NCBI RefSeq assembly: GCF_001984065.1
Contig: NZ_LYVP01000011.1
Coordinates: forward strand, 1-64,000
Source: Pseudomonas sp. KK4
GTDB taxonomy: Bacteria; Pseudomonadota; Gammaproteobacteria; Pseudomonadales; Pseudomonadaceae
Reading direction: 5' to 3'
Length of the DNA: 64,000 nucleotides
How positions within the stretch are numbered: the stretch's first letter is position 1; each line of letters begins with the position of its first letter. Under the pieces are notes generated by a model. That model worked only from the letters and a program-made list of their open reading frames with translations. It did no database searches and had not been told where the DNA came from. A program made the translations under genes and the position numbers. Shown here in pieces: positions 8,300-18,700 of this stretch.

Positions 8300-9450
8300 A
8301 CATTGACTCCTGACTGTGCCAGGTATTTTTGCGCCATTTCACGCAAGGCCAGCATCGATTCGGCCGACTCGCGATCGATCCGGCGCTTCAGTAACAGCCA
8401 GTTGGCAATGCGCAATCCCAGACCACTGAAACGGTACTCGAGGGTGCGCACGAATCGCGTGCCGTCGCCTTGGGCGTCACACTCGTAAGTCAGCACCAGC
8501 GACAGGCCATGATCGCCCTGGGCCTGGGCGACCCAGCGTCGCCCCGGCAGGTACTCGTCGACCATCCAGTTCAGGTGCCCGTCGCGCCCGCCCGCGCGAA
8601 TGTCCTCGTCGAACCGCGCACCGGCATGCAACGGGCCCTTCTGCCCATTGATCTTGAGCGAGGAGGGGTGCCATTCGGGCCAACGGGTCACGGTGCTGGC
8701 GTAGGCAAGCACGGCGACAGGGTCGCCAGGGATTTCGATCTGATGCTGCAGGCGGGTCATGGGCGTTCTCGTCAGGTACGGGGTAGGCTGCTCCGGTTCC
8801 CAGTAGAGGGTGCCGAACAGGTAATCCATCAACGGAAAAACGATGTTGAAATTGCGCTCCTGCATCATCTCGCGACGGTGATGCAATTCATGCAGGTGCC
8901 GCATCTGGCGGATCCATGGCAGGCGTGTCAGCGGGTTGTGCGCCGGCAAGTGCTCACAGGCATGGAACACCTCATAGACCAGGTAACCCAGGACCAGACA
9001 GCCACCCACCAGGCCGGCGACATTGGCGTCGAACCGGGCGATCAGCCACCAGACCGGCACGCTGATCACCAGCGTGTGCAACACGATCAGCCAGGCCGGA
9101 AACAGGATCACCCGCCAGTCGCGCGCACTGTCAAAGGCCATGTTGCCTGGTGCGAAAAAACTGTGATGATCGCCGGCGTGCCGGGCATGGAACATCCGCG
9201 CAAAGGCCTTTTTGTGATGGCCCAGGTGCCGATGCACCATGTACACGCCTAAATTGAATGACAACAACGTCAGTGGGACCGCCAGCCACTGCAGCGGTTG
9301 CACCTGATGCACACTGCTCCAGAAGGCGGCGATGGCCGCCATGCCGAACAGCAGCACGAAGGTGCCGTGCAGCCAGGGGTTGTAGAGGGGATGAATGTTG
9401 GCGCGGTAGCGGCTGCGGAATGCTTCGGTGGTCTGCCTCACTGCAATCAC
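8296..9450 (-). CDS. Fatty acid hydroxylase/sterol desaturase fused to an SRPBCC domain
   Basis: A 384-residue protein. Residues about 25-230 form an integral-membrane fatty-acid hydroxylase domain with several hydrophobic helices and the di-iron histidine clusters HRHLGHH, HARHAGDHH and HELHHRR. Residues about 240-375 resemble an SRPBCC/polyketide-cyclase lipid-binding fold (ASTVTRWPEWHPSS, LTYECDAQGDGTRF). The fusion suggests a soluble pocket that hands a hydrophobic substrate to the membrane active site. The chosen start is GTG 9450 without a strong ribosome site; the in-frame GTG at 9441 is the alternative. It is coupled to the SMP-30-like gene. Confidence 0.83.
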   Translation of the reverse strand: MIAVRQTTEAFRSRYRANIHPLYNPWLHGTFVLLFGMAAIAAFWSSVHQVQPLQWLAVPLTLLSFNLGVYMVHRHLGHHKKAFARMFHARHAGDHHSFFAPGNMAFDSARDWRVILFPAWLIVLHTLVISVPVWWLIARFDANVAGLVGGCLVLGYLVYEVFHACEHLPAHNPLTRLPWIRQMRHLHELHHRREMMQERNFNIVFPLMDYLFGTLYWEPEQPTPYLTRTPMTRLQHQIEIPGDPVAVLAYASTVTRWPEWHPSSLKINGQKGPLHAGARFDEDIRAGGRDGHLNWMVDEYLPGRRWVAQAQGDHGLSLVLTYECDAQGDGTRFVRTLEYRFSGLGLRIANWLLLKRRIDRESAESMLALREMAQKYLAQSGVNV

Positions 9451-9547
9451 CTGTCGTTTTTGTTATCTCCAGCAGATTAGTCGATGGCGCAAGACAGGCC
9501 GGCCAAACCTAGAGGGCACAACGGCCATGATCCGGTGCAAACCGGCC

Positions 9548-10411
9548 TCAGGTCAGCGGGTCCCAGCGTTGCGACCAGTCGTCATCGTCGCGGATGACCT
9601 GGCGCAACAGGTCGAAGGCGCGTTGCAGGACGGGCGAGTCCCGATCGCGGGAGTAGACCAGGTAGGTCGGATAACTGAATTCCGGCGCCCTGGGCACGGG
9701 TTCCAGTACGCCGCTTTCCAGATAACTCTGCACCACGCGGGTGCGGAAATAGCCGCTGCCGCCATTCTCCAGAATGTATTGCAGACCCAGCGGGCCGAGA
9801 TTGAAGCTGAGCGGCGCCTTGGCCTTTTCCGGCAGCGCAGCGTCGTGCTGGCGACGGAAGTCCTGGCCCCAGTCGATGTACACGTAAGGATCGGCACGCC
9901 CGGGCAGGCGGACCTGCACCAGTTTCTCCTCCAGTACCTGCTCGACTTGCAGGCGCGGCCAGTATTCGGGCTGATAGACCAAGGCCGCGTCCAGCACCCC
10001 CAGTTCCAGTTGGCGCAGCAGGTTTTCACCGTCGCGGATCTCCATGCGCAGGGCATGGCTGGGGATTTTTTCCCGCAGTTCGGCGGCCCAACCGAGCATC
10101 AACGGATTGCACAGGCTGACTTCGCCGCCGATGTGCAGGACGTCGTGATAGCCCTCGGGCAGCGGCAAGTCGCGCCGCGCCGCCTCCCAGGTTTGCACCA
10201 GTTGATTGGCATACACCACGAAGGCCTCGCCGTTGGGCGTCAGGCGGGCACCGGCACGATTGCGCACGAACAGGGTGCTGCCCAACTGGCTCTCGAGCTT
10301 CTGGACCCGCGCGGTGATCGCGGTCTGGGTGACATGGAGTTTTTCCGCCGCTGCGGCAAGGCTGCCGTGGCGGACGATTTCCAGGAAGGTGCGGGCGAGG
10401 TCGATGTCCAT
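9548..10411 (-). CDS. LysR-family transcriptional regulator
   Basis: A 287-residue LysR regulator with an N-terminal winged helix (ARTFLEIVRHGSLAAAAEKL, VTQTAITARVQKLES) and a C-terminal effector domain. ATG 10411 fits the family start; upstream codons to 10471 are open but unconvincing. It is divergent from the GH63-like gene 108 nt away, its most likely target by the usual LysR arrangement. No ligand can be inferred. Confidence 0.88.
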   Translation of the reverse strand: MDIDLARTFLEIVRHGSLAAAAEKLHVTQTAITARVQKLESQLGSTLFVRNRAGARLTPNGEAFVVYANQLVQTWEAARRDLPLPEGYHDVLHIGGEVSLCNPLMLGWAAELREKIPSHALRMEIRDGENLLRQLELGVLDAALVYQPEYWPRLQVEQVLEEKLVQVRLPGRADPYVYIDWGQDFRRQHDAALPEKAKAPLSFNLGPLGLQYILENGGSGYFRTRVVQSYLESGVLEPVPRAPEFSYPTYLVYSRDRDSPVLQRAFDLLRQVIRDDDDWSQRWDPLT

Positions 10412-10519
10412 GGGCGGGCCAGGTCGGGGAGTGCTGGCATTGTAAGAGCAGACGACACCCTCGGATACCACTCCTGTCGCAGCCTACAATGCAACCGTCT
10501 CTGGCTTGATGGACTGACC

Positions 10520-13150
10520 ATGACCGCCCAATCTGCTGCGAACATCCATGGCACTGTCGAAGGCCAACGCCTGCAGGGCAGCGAAGCCGATGCCTGGCGC
10601 GAATGGGGCCCCTATTTGAGTGAGCGCCAGTGGGGCACGGTGCGCGAGGACTACAGTGCCGATGGCGATGCCTGGCGCTATTTTCCCCACGACCATGCCC
10701 GCAGCCGCGCCTATCGCTGGGGGGAGGACGGGTTGGCGGGATTTTCCGACAAGGCCCAGCACTGGTGCCTGGGCCTGGGGCTGTGGAACGAGCGCGACCC
10801 GATTCTCAAGGAGCGGCTGTTCGGCCTGGACAACGCCGAGGGCAATCATGGCGAAGACGTCAAGGAGTTGTATTTCTACCTCGACGGCGTGCCGAGTCAT
10901 GCCTACATGCGCATGCTCTACAAATACCCTCAGGCGGAGTTTCCCTACGCCGAAATGATCGCCGAAAACGCCCGCCGTGGTCTGGCCGATGGCGAATACG
11001 AAATCCTCGACACCGGAGTGTTCGAGGACGCCCGGTATTTCGATGTCACGGTGGAATACGCCAAACACACCCCCGATGACCTCTTCATGCGCATCACGGT
11101 GCACAACCGCGCCGATCAACCCGCGCGCCTGCACGTGTTGCCACAGCTCTGGGCGCGCAACACCTGGAGCTGGTCGGCCGATGCCGAGAAACCTGGCCTG
11201 AGGCTTTCGGCCGGGCAGATACTGGCCTGGCACCCGCAGGTGGCGGATCGACAGGTCACTGCCTGGGGCGAGGAGGACTGCCAGTGGCTGTTCTGCGAGA
11301 ACCAGAGCAACTTCCCGAAACTCGATGGCGTGGCGGCCGATGGCCCGTTCAAGGACGGCATCAACGATTTCCTGGTCGGTGGCGACAACGATGCGATCCG
11401 CCGTGATGCCGGAACGCGGGTGGCGGCGCATTTCGTGCTGGCATTCGAGGGTGGTCAGCGTCGCAGCGTCTATCTGCGTTTCGCGCCGTTGGGCGCCACC
11501 AAAGTCAATGCAGAGGCGTTGTTCAAGCGTCGACGCGCCGAGGCCGACGACTTTTACGCAGCACTGCAACAGCGCATCGACGACCCGGATGCGCGCAATG
11601 TTCAACGTCAGGCACTGGCCGGGTTGCTGTGGTCCAAACAGCTGTATTACTTCGACGTCAATCAATGGCTCGACGGCGATCCGGCGCAACCCGCGCCGCC
11701 GGCCGGGCGCGCGCATCTTCGCAACAGCCATTGGCGGCACCTGTCGAATGTCGACATCCTGTCCATGCCCGACACCTGGGAATACCCGTGGTACGCCTCA
11801 TGGGACCTGGGCTTTCAGGCGGTGGCCTTCGCATTGATTGATCCGGGGTTCGCCAAGCATCAGCTTTTACTGCTGGTCAAGGATCGTTTCATGCACCCCA
11901 ACGGCCAGTTGCCGGCTTATGAATGGCGCTTCGACGATGCCAACCCGCCGGTGCATGCCTGGGCCTGCTGGCGGGTGTATCAGCAGGAAAAACAGTTGAC
12001 CGGGGCAGGGGACATGGATTTCCTCGAGCGGATTTTCCATAAACTGCTGCTGAATTTTTCCTGGTGGGTCAACCGCAAGGATGCCGAGGGCCGCAACCTG
12101 TTCCAGGGCGGCTTCCTCGGCCTGGATAACATCGCACTGTTCGACCGCTCGGCCGCGTTGCCTCCCGGCTATCAGCTCGATCAGGCCGACGGCACGGCCT
12201 GGGTCGCCGCCTATGCGCTGGATCTGATGCGCATCGCCCTGGAGCTGGCCAAGCGCAACAGCGTGTATGTCGACATCGCGGTGAAATTTTTCGAGCACTT
12301 TCTCTACATCGCCGGGGCGATCAATAAAGTCGACTCTGAAGCCGAAGGCCTGTGGGACGAGCAGGACCGGTTCTTCTACGATGTGATGCATCGCCCCGAT
12401 GGCGTCAACGAACCGCTGCGCCTGCGTTCCATCGTCGGTTTGATGCCACTGTTCGCCGTGCAGGTGCTGGAGCAGCACGAACATGAGGGCTTGCCGGGAT
12501 TGAGGGAGCGCCTGCTGGGGTTCATGCGTCACCGGCCGGACCTGGCCAGCCTGGTGTCGCGCTGGACCGAACCGGGAAAAGGTAACCGCATGCTGCTGGC
12601 GCTGTTACGGGGCGAGCGCACCAAGGACTTGCTCAGGCGCATGCTCGATGAGGCGGAATTCCTCTCGGCGTTTGGTGTTCGTTCCCTGTCCAAAGCCTTC
12701 GCGCAGCAGGCCTTTGGCTTGCAGATCGGTGCCGACCGGTTGTGTGCCCGATACGAAGCGGGGGAATCGGAGTCGCGGCTGTATGGCGGCAACTCCAACT
12801 GGCGTGGGCCGGTGTGGATGCCGATCAACTACATGCTGATCGAATCCTTGCGCGAGTTTCACCGGTACTACGATCAGAACTTCTCGGTGGAGTACCCCAC
12901 CGGTTCAGGGTTCCTGGCTTCGCTGGAGGAGGTGGCTGACAGCCTCAGCCAACGCCTGACCCGGCTGTTCCTGCGCGATGAAGAGGGCAACCGACCGTCG
13001 ATGGCCGCCTATCCGCAATTACAGGCCGATCCTGCCAGCCGCGATCTGGTGCTGTTCCACGAGTATTTCCACGGCGAAACCGGACGCGGGCTGGGGGCCA
13101 GTCACCAGACCGGGTGGACGGCGTTGGTGGCGTTGCTGTTGCAGCCCTGA
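10520..13150 (+). CDS. GH63-like glycoside hydrolase (MGH1-type domain)
   Basis: An 876-residue cytoplasmic protein without a signal peptide. The C-terminal part has the (alpha/alpha)6 signature of the GH63/MGH1-like family: WDLGFQAVAF, EWRFDDANPPVHAWACW, GGFLGLDN, YGGNSNWRGPVW and GASHQTGWTALVA. Relatives act on alpha-glucosides such as glucosylglycerate or mannosylglycerate; the substrate here is not resolved. ATG 10520 is chosen for its domain start and the short gap to LysR. It is monocistronic, followed by a hairpin. Confidence 0.85.
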   Translation: MTAQSAANIHGTVEGQRLQGSEADAWREWGPYLSERQWGTVREDYSADGDAWRYFPHDHARSRAYRWGEDGLAGFSDKAQHWCLGLGLWNERDPILKERLFGLDNAEGNHGEDVKELYFYLDGVPSHAYMRMLYKYPQAEFPYAEMIAENARRGLADGEYEILDTGVFEDARYFDVTVEYAKHTPDDLFMRITVHNRADQPARLHVLPQLWARNTWSWSADAEKPGLRLSAGQILAWHPQVADRQVTAWGEEDCQWLFCENQSNFPKLDGVAADGPFKDGINDFLVGGDNDAIRRDAGTRVAAHFVLAFEGGQRRSVYLRFAPLGATKVNAEALFKRRRAEADDFYAALQQRIDDPDARNVQRQALAGLLWSKQLYYFDVNQWLDGDPAQPAPPAGRAHLRNSHWRHLSNVDILSMPDTWEYPWYASWDLGFQAVAFALIDPGFAKHQLLLLVKDRFMHPNGQLPAYEWRFDDANPPVHAWACWRVYQQEKQLTGAGDMDFLERIFHKLLLNFSWWVNRKDAEGRNLFQGGFLGLDNIALFDRSAALPPGYQLDQADGTAWVAAYALDLMRIALELAKRNSVYVDIAVKFFEHFLYIAGAINKVDSEAEGLWDEQDRFFYDVMHRPDGVNEPLRLRSIVGLMPLFAVQVLEQHEHEGLPGLRERLLGFMRHRPDLASLVSRWTEPGKGNRMLLALLRGERTKDLLRRMLDEAEFLSAFGVRSLSKAFAQQAFGLQIGADRLCARYEAGESESRLYGGNSNWRGPVWMPINYMLIESLREFHRYYDQNFSVEYPTGSGFLASLEEVADSLSQRLTRLFLRDEEGNRPSMAAYPQLQADPASRDLVLFHEYFHGETGRGLGASHQTGWTALVALLLQP

Positions 13151-13156
13151 AAACGA

Positions 13157-13182
13157 CGAATCCCGCACGGGGGCGGGATTCG
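13157..13182. terminator. Bidirectional hairpin between convergent genes
   Basis: Inverted repeat CGAATCCCGC/GCGGGATTCG with a 6-nt loop lies between the GH63-like gene and the SCP2 gene. The T tract is weak on the plus strand and somewhat better on the minus strand. Confidence 0.6.
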
Positions 13183-13202
13183 TTGATGCAGCGTGCAGGT
13201 AC

Positions 13203-13517
13203 TTACGAAGGAAACAGTTCGGACAGTTTCATTGCCAGCATCATGTCGCCTTCAGCGCGCAGCTTGCCGCCCATGAACGCCTGCATGCCGTCGGTTTCAC
13301 CGCTGACGATGCCTTCCAGGGTTTCGCCGTCCATCACCAGGGTCACCTGGGCGTCCGGGTTCTCGCCTTCTTTGAGCTCGCAGGTGCTGTCCTTGACGAC
13401 CAGCGAGAAATTCTTGGTGTCGTCGATGCGGAAACCGAAGACCAGGTCCAGACCGGCAGCGGCGGCTGGGTTGAACTTGGCTTTCATTGCTTGTACGGCA
13501 TCAGCTACGGAGGTCAT
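13203..13517 (-). CDS. SCP2 sterol-binding domain protein
   Basis: A 104-residue single-domain protein of the SCP2 family, about the minimal size of the fold. Typical elements are FGFRIDD, NPDAQVTLVMD, GETDGMQAFMGGKLRAEGDMMLAMKLSELF. It has no signal peptide and probably binds acyl lipids or CoA esters in the cytoplasm. It stands alone; the histidine phosphatase gene on the same strand lies 61 nt upstream. Confidence 0.92.
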   Translation of the reverse strand: MTSVADAVQAMKAKFNPAAAAGLDLVFGFRIDDTKNFSLVVKDSTCELKEGENPDAQVTLVMDGETLEGIVSGETDGMQAFMGGKLRAEGDMMLAMKLSELFPS

Positions 13518-13578
13518 GGTTTGATCCTTCTTGGGTTGATTGGAGCGGGGTTACAGCCAGGGTCACAATAGTCCGGAC

Positions 13579-14289
13579 TCAGCGAAACGTGATGAGTTCC
13601 GGGGCCTTCAACAGTTGCAGGTGCGCATGACTGTTGAAAGACGCCAGGGCCACCTCGCGACCACGAAACTTGAGGTGGTTGAGCGAGGTGTTGACGATTT
13701 GCCAGTTCAGTTCAAAGGCCTGTCTGGCAGGCATTTGCGTGATGAGGTGGAGCAGGGCGGTGATGGTGCCGCCCGAGGTGAATACCGCGATCTTCTGGGT
13801 GTTGTCGGCCTGCTCGAGAATCCGGTGCAAGCCGCCGCGGACCCGTTCGACGAACGCCAGCCAGCTTTCCAGTTCAGGCGTGTCGTAGGTGCCGGCCAGC
13901 CAGCGTTCGATGATCAGGGCGAAGATGCGCTGGAACTCGGCGCGGTTCTGCGCGGCGTTGCGCAGGATGTCCAGGGCGTGCGGTTCGTCCGGCAACATGG
14001 CCGGCAACAGCGCACGGATCACCGCGTCGGCGTCGAATTCATTGAAGGCGGAGTCGGTTTCCAGGATCGGTACCGGCAGGCCTACGGCAGCGAATTGCTC
14101 CAGGGCGCTGGTGGCGGTGTGCTGTTGGCGGCGCAGGTCGCCGGACAGGCAACGATCGAAGCTCAGACCGAGTTCGGCCAGGTGCTGACCGAGGATTTGC
14201 GCCTGACGGATACCGATGGGCGACAGAACGTCATAATCGTCTGCACCAAAGGAGGCCTGGCCATGTCGAATCAGATAGATGCTGCCCAC
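13579..14289 (-). CDS. Histidine phosphatase family protein
   Basis: A 236-residue protein of the phosphoglycerate-mutase-like superfamily. The catalytic RHG motif is at the N-terminus (YLIRHGQAS), and the second histidine region is FTSGGTITALLH. The GTG at 14289 places that motif about 8 residues in, as is usual; a frame open to 14475 has no family similarity. It is divergent from sohB. The substrate is unknown. Confidence 0.87.
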   Translation of the reverse strand: MGSIYLIRHGQASFGADDYDVLSPIGIRQAQILGQHLAELGLSFDRCLSGDLRRQQHTATSALEQFAAVGLPVPILETDSAFNEFDADAVIRALLPAMLPDEPHALDILRNAAQNRAEFQRIFALIIERWLAGTYDTPELESWLAFVERVRGGLHRILEQADNTQKIAVFTSGGTITALLHLITQMPARQAFELNWQIVNTSLNHLKFRGREVALASFNSHAHLQLLKAPELITFR

Positions 14290-14491
14290 GTCCGCGTCGT
14301 CCCGGTACGTTGAAGGTTTGGCGAGGTTATGAGGATGGCGGTGAGCTGTCAATGAAAAAACATACGCTTGTTTGAAATGCCCGTTTACAGGCCTGTTGCC
14401 GAAGGTTTCCCGGCTGGCCGCAAGGGCGGCGCATGGGTATGCTGGAGGTATCCCACGCGCTTTCATACCGCGCATCGTTTAAGGAGTCCCT

Positions 14492-15514
14492 GTGGAGTTT
14501 TTGTCCGAATACGCTGTTTTCCTGGCCAAGACCGTCACCCTGGTGATCGCCATTCTGGTGGTCCTGGCCAGCTTTGCCGCCTTGCGCAGCAAAGGTCGTC
14601 GCAAGTCGGCGGGCCAGTTGCAGGTCAGCAAGCTCAATGATTTCTACAAGGGCCTGCGCGAACGCCTGGAGCAAACCCTGCTCGACAAGGACCAGCTCAA
14701 GGCCTTGCGCAAGTCCCAGATCAAGACCGAAAAGAAACAGAAGAAAAAGCCCGAGACCAAGCCCCGGGTGTTCGTGCTCGATTTCAACGGCGACATCAAG
14801 GCTTCGGCTACCGAAAGCCTGCGTCATGAAATCACCGCGTTGTTGACCCTGGCCACGCCCAAGGACGAGGTTGTCCTGCGCCTGGAAAGCGGTGGTGGCA
14901 TGGTCCACAGCTACGGCCTGGCGTCGTCGCAACTGGCGCGCATCCGTGAAGCCGGCGTGCCGCTGACCGTATGCATCGACAAGGTGGCGGCCAGCGGCGG
15001 CTACATGATGGCGTGCATCGGCGAGAAGATCATCAGCGCCCCGTTCGCGATCCTTGGCTCGATCGGCGTGGTTGCCCAGTTGCCCAACGTCAACCGCCTG
15101 CTGAAGAAGCACGACATCGATTTCGAAGTGCTGACCGCCGGCGAATACAAACGGACCCTGACCGTATTTGGCGAGAACACCGAGAAGGGCCGCGAGAAGT
15201 TCCAGGAAGACCTGGACATCACCCATCAGTTGTTCAAGAACTTCGTCGCCCGCTACCGTCCGCAACTGGCCATCGACGAAGTGGCCACCGGCGAGATCTG
15301 GCTGGGCATTGCCGCACTGGACATGCAACTGGTGGACGAGCTCAAGACCAGTGACGAGTACCTGGCACAACGCGCCAGGCAATCGGAGCTTTATCACCTG
15401 CACTACGCCGAACGCAAAAGCCTGCCCGAGCGCATCGGCATGGCCGCCAGCGGTTCGGTCGATCGGGTATTGCTGAGCTGGTGGAGCCGTCTTACCCAGC
15501 AGCGCTTCTGGTAA
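14492..15514 (+). CDS. sohB: Inner-membrane serine protease SohB
   Basis: A 340-residue S49-family peptidase with an N-terminal transmembrane helix (about 8-30), a basic lysine-rich linker and the protease domain. The nucleophile Ser is in DKVAASGGYMMACIG and the general-base Lys is expected in GEYKRTLT. It probably acts at the periplasmic face of the inner membrane in protein quality control. GTG 14492 has AAGGAG 5 nt upstream. It is followed by an inverted repeat. Confidence 0.95.
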   Translation: MEFLSEYAVFLAKTVTLVIAILVVLASFAALRSKGRRKSAGQLQVSKLNDFYKGLRERLEQTLLDKDQLKALRKSQIKTEKKQKKKPETKPRVFVLDFNGDIKASATESLRHEITALLTLATPKDEVVLRLESGGGMVHSYGLASSQLARIREAGVPLTVCIDKVAASGGYMMACIGEKIISAPFAILGSIGVVAQLPNVNRLLKKHDIDFEVLTAGEYKRTLTVFGENTEKGREKFQEDLDITHQLFKNFVARYRPQLAIDEVATGEIWLGIAALDMQLVDELKTSDEYLAQRARQSELYHLHYAERKSLPERIGMAASGSVDRVLLSWWSRLTQQRFW

Positions 15515-15525
15515 TAAATCGGCCA

Positions 15526-15556
15526 GGGTCTTGTGTCTGGACAAGGCACAAGACCC
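15526..15556 (+). terminator. Inverted repeat after sohB
   Basis: Arms GGGTCTTGTG (15526-15535) and CACAAGACCC (15547-15556) enclose an 11-nt loop, followed by TTGTG. It is a possible terminator with a poor T tract. Confidence 0.5.
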
Positions 15557-15712
15557 TTGTGCAAATCGAGTGCGACCCGCTGCGGTACATATCTGTTTTA
15601 ACGTCTCTTATTGCTGTTGTTTCGCAGTACATTCCCATCAGGCAATTGCGCTTTTTTCATGAAAAGTTCGAACTTAAGCTGAGTGCTCTTATCAGTTTCA
15701 AGGTCGTTCAAC
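15557..15712 (+). promoter_or_regulatory. AT-richer leader of the giant LRR gene pair
   Basis: About 155 nt that looks less GC-rich than the surroundings. It must contain the promoter of the large paralogous pair downstream. No clear box was assigned; AAGGT at 15699-15703 acts as the likely ribosome site. Confidence 0.35.
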
Positions 15713-18700
15713 ATGGATGTGAAAACGAGCAATATAAAGCTGCCTGCCCTAACGCCTGCTCAACAAGGCGTTTTTTTTGATTTGATCAAAAAGCAGACGC
15801 CTGGCTGGCTGCTGCAATCTTCAGATGAACTACGCAATAAACTGTATGAAAGCCTGAAAGCCAGCTTCTTGACCCGCCAGGCGGCGCTGGATGATTTACG
15901 AGCGTTGAAATCGCCGCAGGCATTCTGCGCACCCTTACTGGCAAAGGCCATGTCCTCCAAGCTGGGCGAGCCGTTCGACGTAGAGGGTGTAGTCTTTCAG
16001 CATGTCCGGTCGACGTCGAGCTTGCTGGGCTTGCGAAAAAAACTGGTCCTGCCCATTGAAAGGGACCTGCTGACAGCTGCCTGTGAAAACTTCGAAGAAT
16101 CGGAAACCAAACCCGGCAACTATCACGAAAGTTCATTGATTTACTTGCCCGAGCGAATGACCGGTCGCCCCAACAAAGTACTTTCCATCAATCCCCATGA
16201 GTTCGCGGGACTGTGTCGGGCCCTTGATCTGGGTAAACAATATCAAGCCCACGTCAAGGCACTGTTCGGTGACGGCACTCAACCGGGTGCTTTGCGCGAT
16301 AAGTACATGGCCTGTGCAAAAGACCAGTTTGAAGTTGCCCGCCATATCGCGATGATGAAAAAACACATCAGCACCGATGCGTACCAGATGCTGAAGTCTG
16401 TGTCGGATGCCAGCCCATCGATCAAATTCGGCAAAAACACCCTGAGCTTTCAACGCCTGGAAATGTTCGGGGTCAAGTTGAATGGCCCGATGTTCATCGG
16501 GCCTGTCAGTGAATCCGTCAACGAAGATTATCGTTGCGTGGTGTACATACCCGACGATCCTTCACACCCCTTGAAGGAGTACCCGTCGTTTACCCGCTGC
16601 GAAGTGGAGTTGAGCAATCGCCTGAAAACCCCTGATTTTCGCAACTTCTTCCTGCGTTTCATTGCGCTGGAGGATCGCGAACGCTTTCTCAAGGGGCTGG
16701 ACGCCAAACTGCTGAACCCACCGAAGACCCCTTTGCCCGCGTCCAGCTTTTACGCCCAGGTCACCGGTTTCGACCTGTCCGCTGAGATGAAAACCGACTT
16801 GTTCCTGGCAATGTATCGTCAGCGTGCCGCCCAGGTCATTGCCGATTCGCGGTTGCTGGTGGTGCCGACCGGTGACGAGGATGAAAAGAGCCGTTTGGCC
16901 AGGCTGGAGACCTACGAAAACATCGGCATCAACATCGCGCTGTTTTTCGCCTCGTTCGTGCCGGTGGTGGGTGAAGTCATGTTTGCCGTGGCCGGTTTCC
17001 AGTTGCTGCAGGAGGTCTATGAAGGCGTCGACAGTTGGGCGCGTGGCGAACAGGAGCAGGCCGCCGACTATTTTTTCGATACCCTCGAGAATCTGATCCT
17101 GATGGCGGCTATCAGCGCTGGCGCTGGTGCGGCAGGCAAGGCCTACAAGGCGGTGCGGGCATCGGAGTTTGTCCAGGGGCTGAGGACGGTGTCTGTGACG
17201 GACGGTGCCGTGCGGCTATGGAAGCCCGATTTGAGTGCTTATCGCCGGCCGCTGCCGCTACGGCCAGGCATGCCGTTCAATAGGCAAGGGTTGGTCTCGC
17301 GCAATGGCCACCGTTATTTGCCAGTCGGCTCCGATGGCTACGCCGTGCAACCGGTGCCGGACACCGGCCTGTGGACGATTCAGTCGCCGGGCCGCTACTC
17401 GCCGGTACTCGAAACCAACGGTGCAGGCGCATGGCGTCATGCATCGGAATTGCCCCAGAACTGGACCCTGCTGACCCTGTTCCGGCGTTTGGGGTATCGC
17501 AACGACGAACTGTCGGACACCCAGGCCTTGCAGGTGCTGGCAGTGACCGGTCTCGACGAAAAGCCCTTGCGTGAGTTGTATGTCGATCGCCGCAAGCCGA
17601 TGGCGGCATTGATCGATACCGCGCGTCGCTTCCGTGCGGACGCCGACATCACACGCTTCATTGAACAGATGCGCACACCGGCCACCGCGCCCTACGCCGA
17701 TGCCGATCTGCAGTTGTATCTACTGACCACTCTGGGGAAATGGCCACGGACCACGGCCGTCAGCATCACCGACATTGTCGGAACGGAGGTCGCGCGCTAC
17801 GGCTCGACCGCCGCCAGCAAAACCATCAGGATCAATGACGCGCTGCTGCCCAAGGGGCAGTTCCACGCAAAGCTGTGGGAGGCCCTGAGTACCGATGAAC
17901 GTACCCTGCTGCGGGGTTCGAGCGATGCCGAGTCAGGCGCAGCGACCCGGTTGCTGACTGACCTGATCGCCGCGAAAGCGCAGTCAATGCGCCTGAGCCT
18001 TTTCGATCGGCTCATTCGTCGCACCGACATCCTTCAACAGGAAAAGGCCGACCCTGTCCGCAAGGCGTTCGACGAGTTGCCTGCCAGTGTCGCCGATGAA
18101 CTGGTCGAGCATGCCGATCTCGGTGAGTGGCAGGAGCTGGAGGCGGGACGGTTGCCACTGCGCCTGGCTGAAGAAGCGCGACGCTATGTGCAGGTGCTGC
18201 GGTTGAATCGGGCCTATGAAGGGCTGTTTCTCGATGCCTCCAGCGACCAGGGGACCTATCTGCTGGTACTCGATACCCTCGCAAACCTGCCCGGCTGGCC
18301 GAAGGACGTGTCTGTCGAGATCACGGAATGGGCGGTGCATACTGAAGAAAAACCCGACCTGGGTTCGAGTGAGGCGGCGTACAAGGTGCACATCGACGCC
18401 TACGCTGACCGCTATGAAGCCTCGGATGCCAAGTACAACCTGCTGTCCAGGCATTCAGGGCGCACCCGCCGACATTTTTTCCAGACGTTGCGCGAAAGCC
18501 TGCCCGCACACGCTCGCAAAAGCCTGGGCATCGAAGCGGACGATGGCGGTGTCCACCTGCAGAAAAAAATCACGGCACTGGCCCTGCAACGGCGTGACGC
18601 CATCGCTCAGGTGATCGGTATCGAGTCCGTGCGCGCAGGGTACAGGTCGCCCATGGGCCTGGCCGATCGACCCATCGAGCAGTCGATCGCACTGTCCCTG

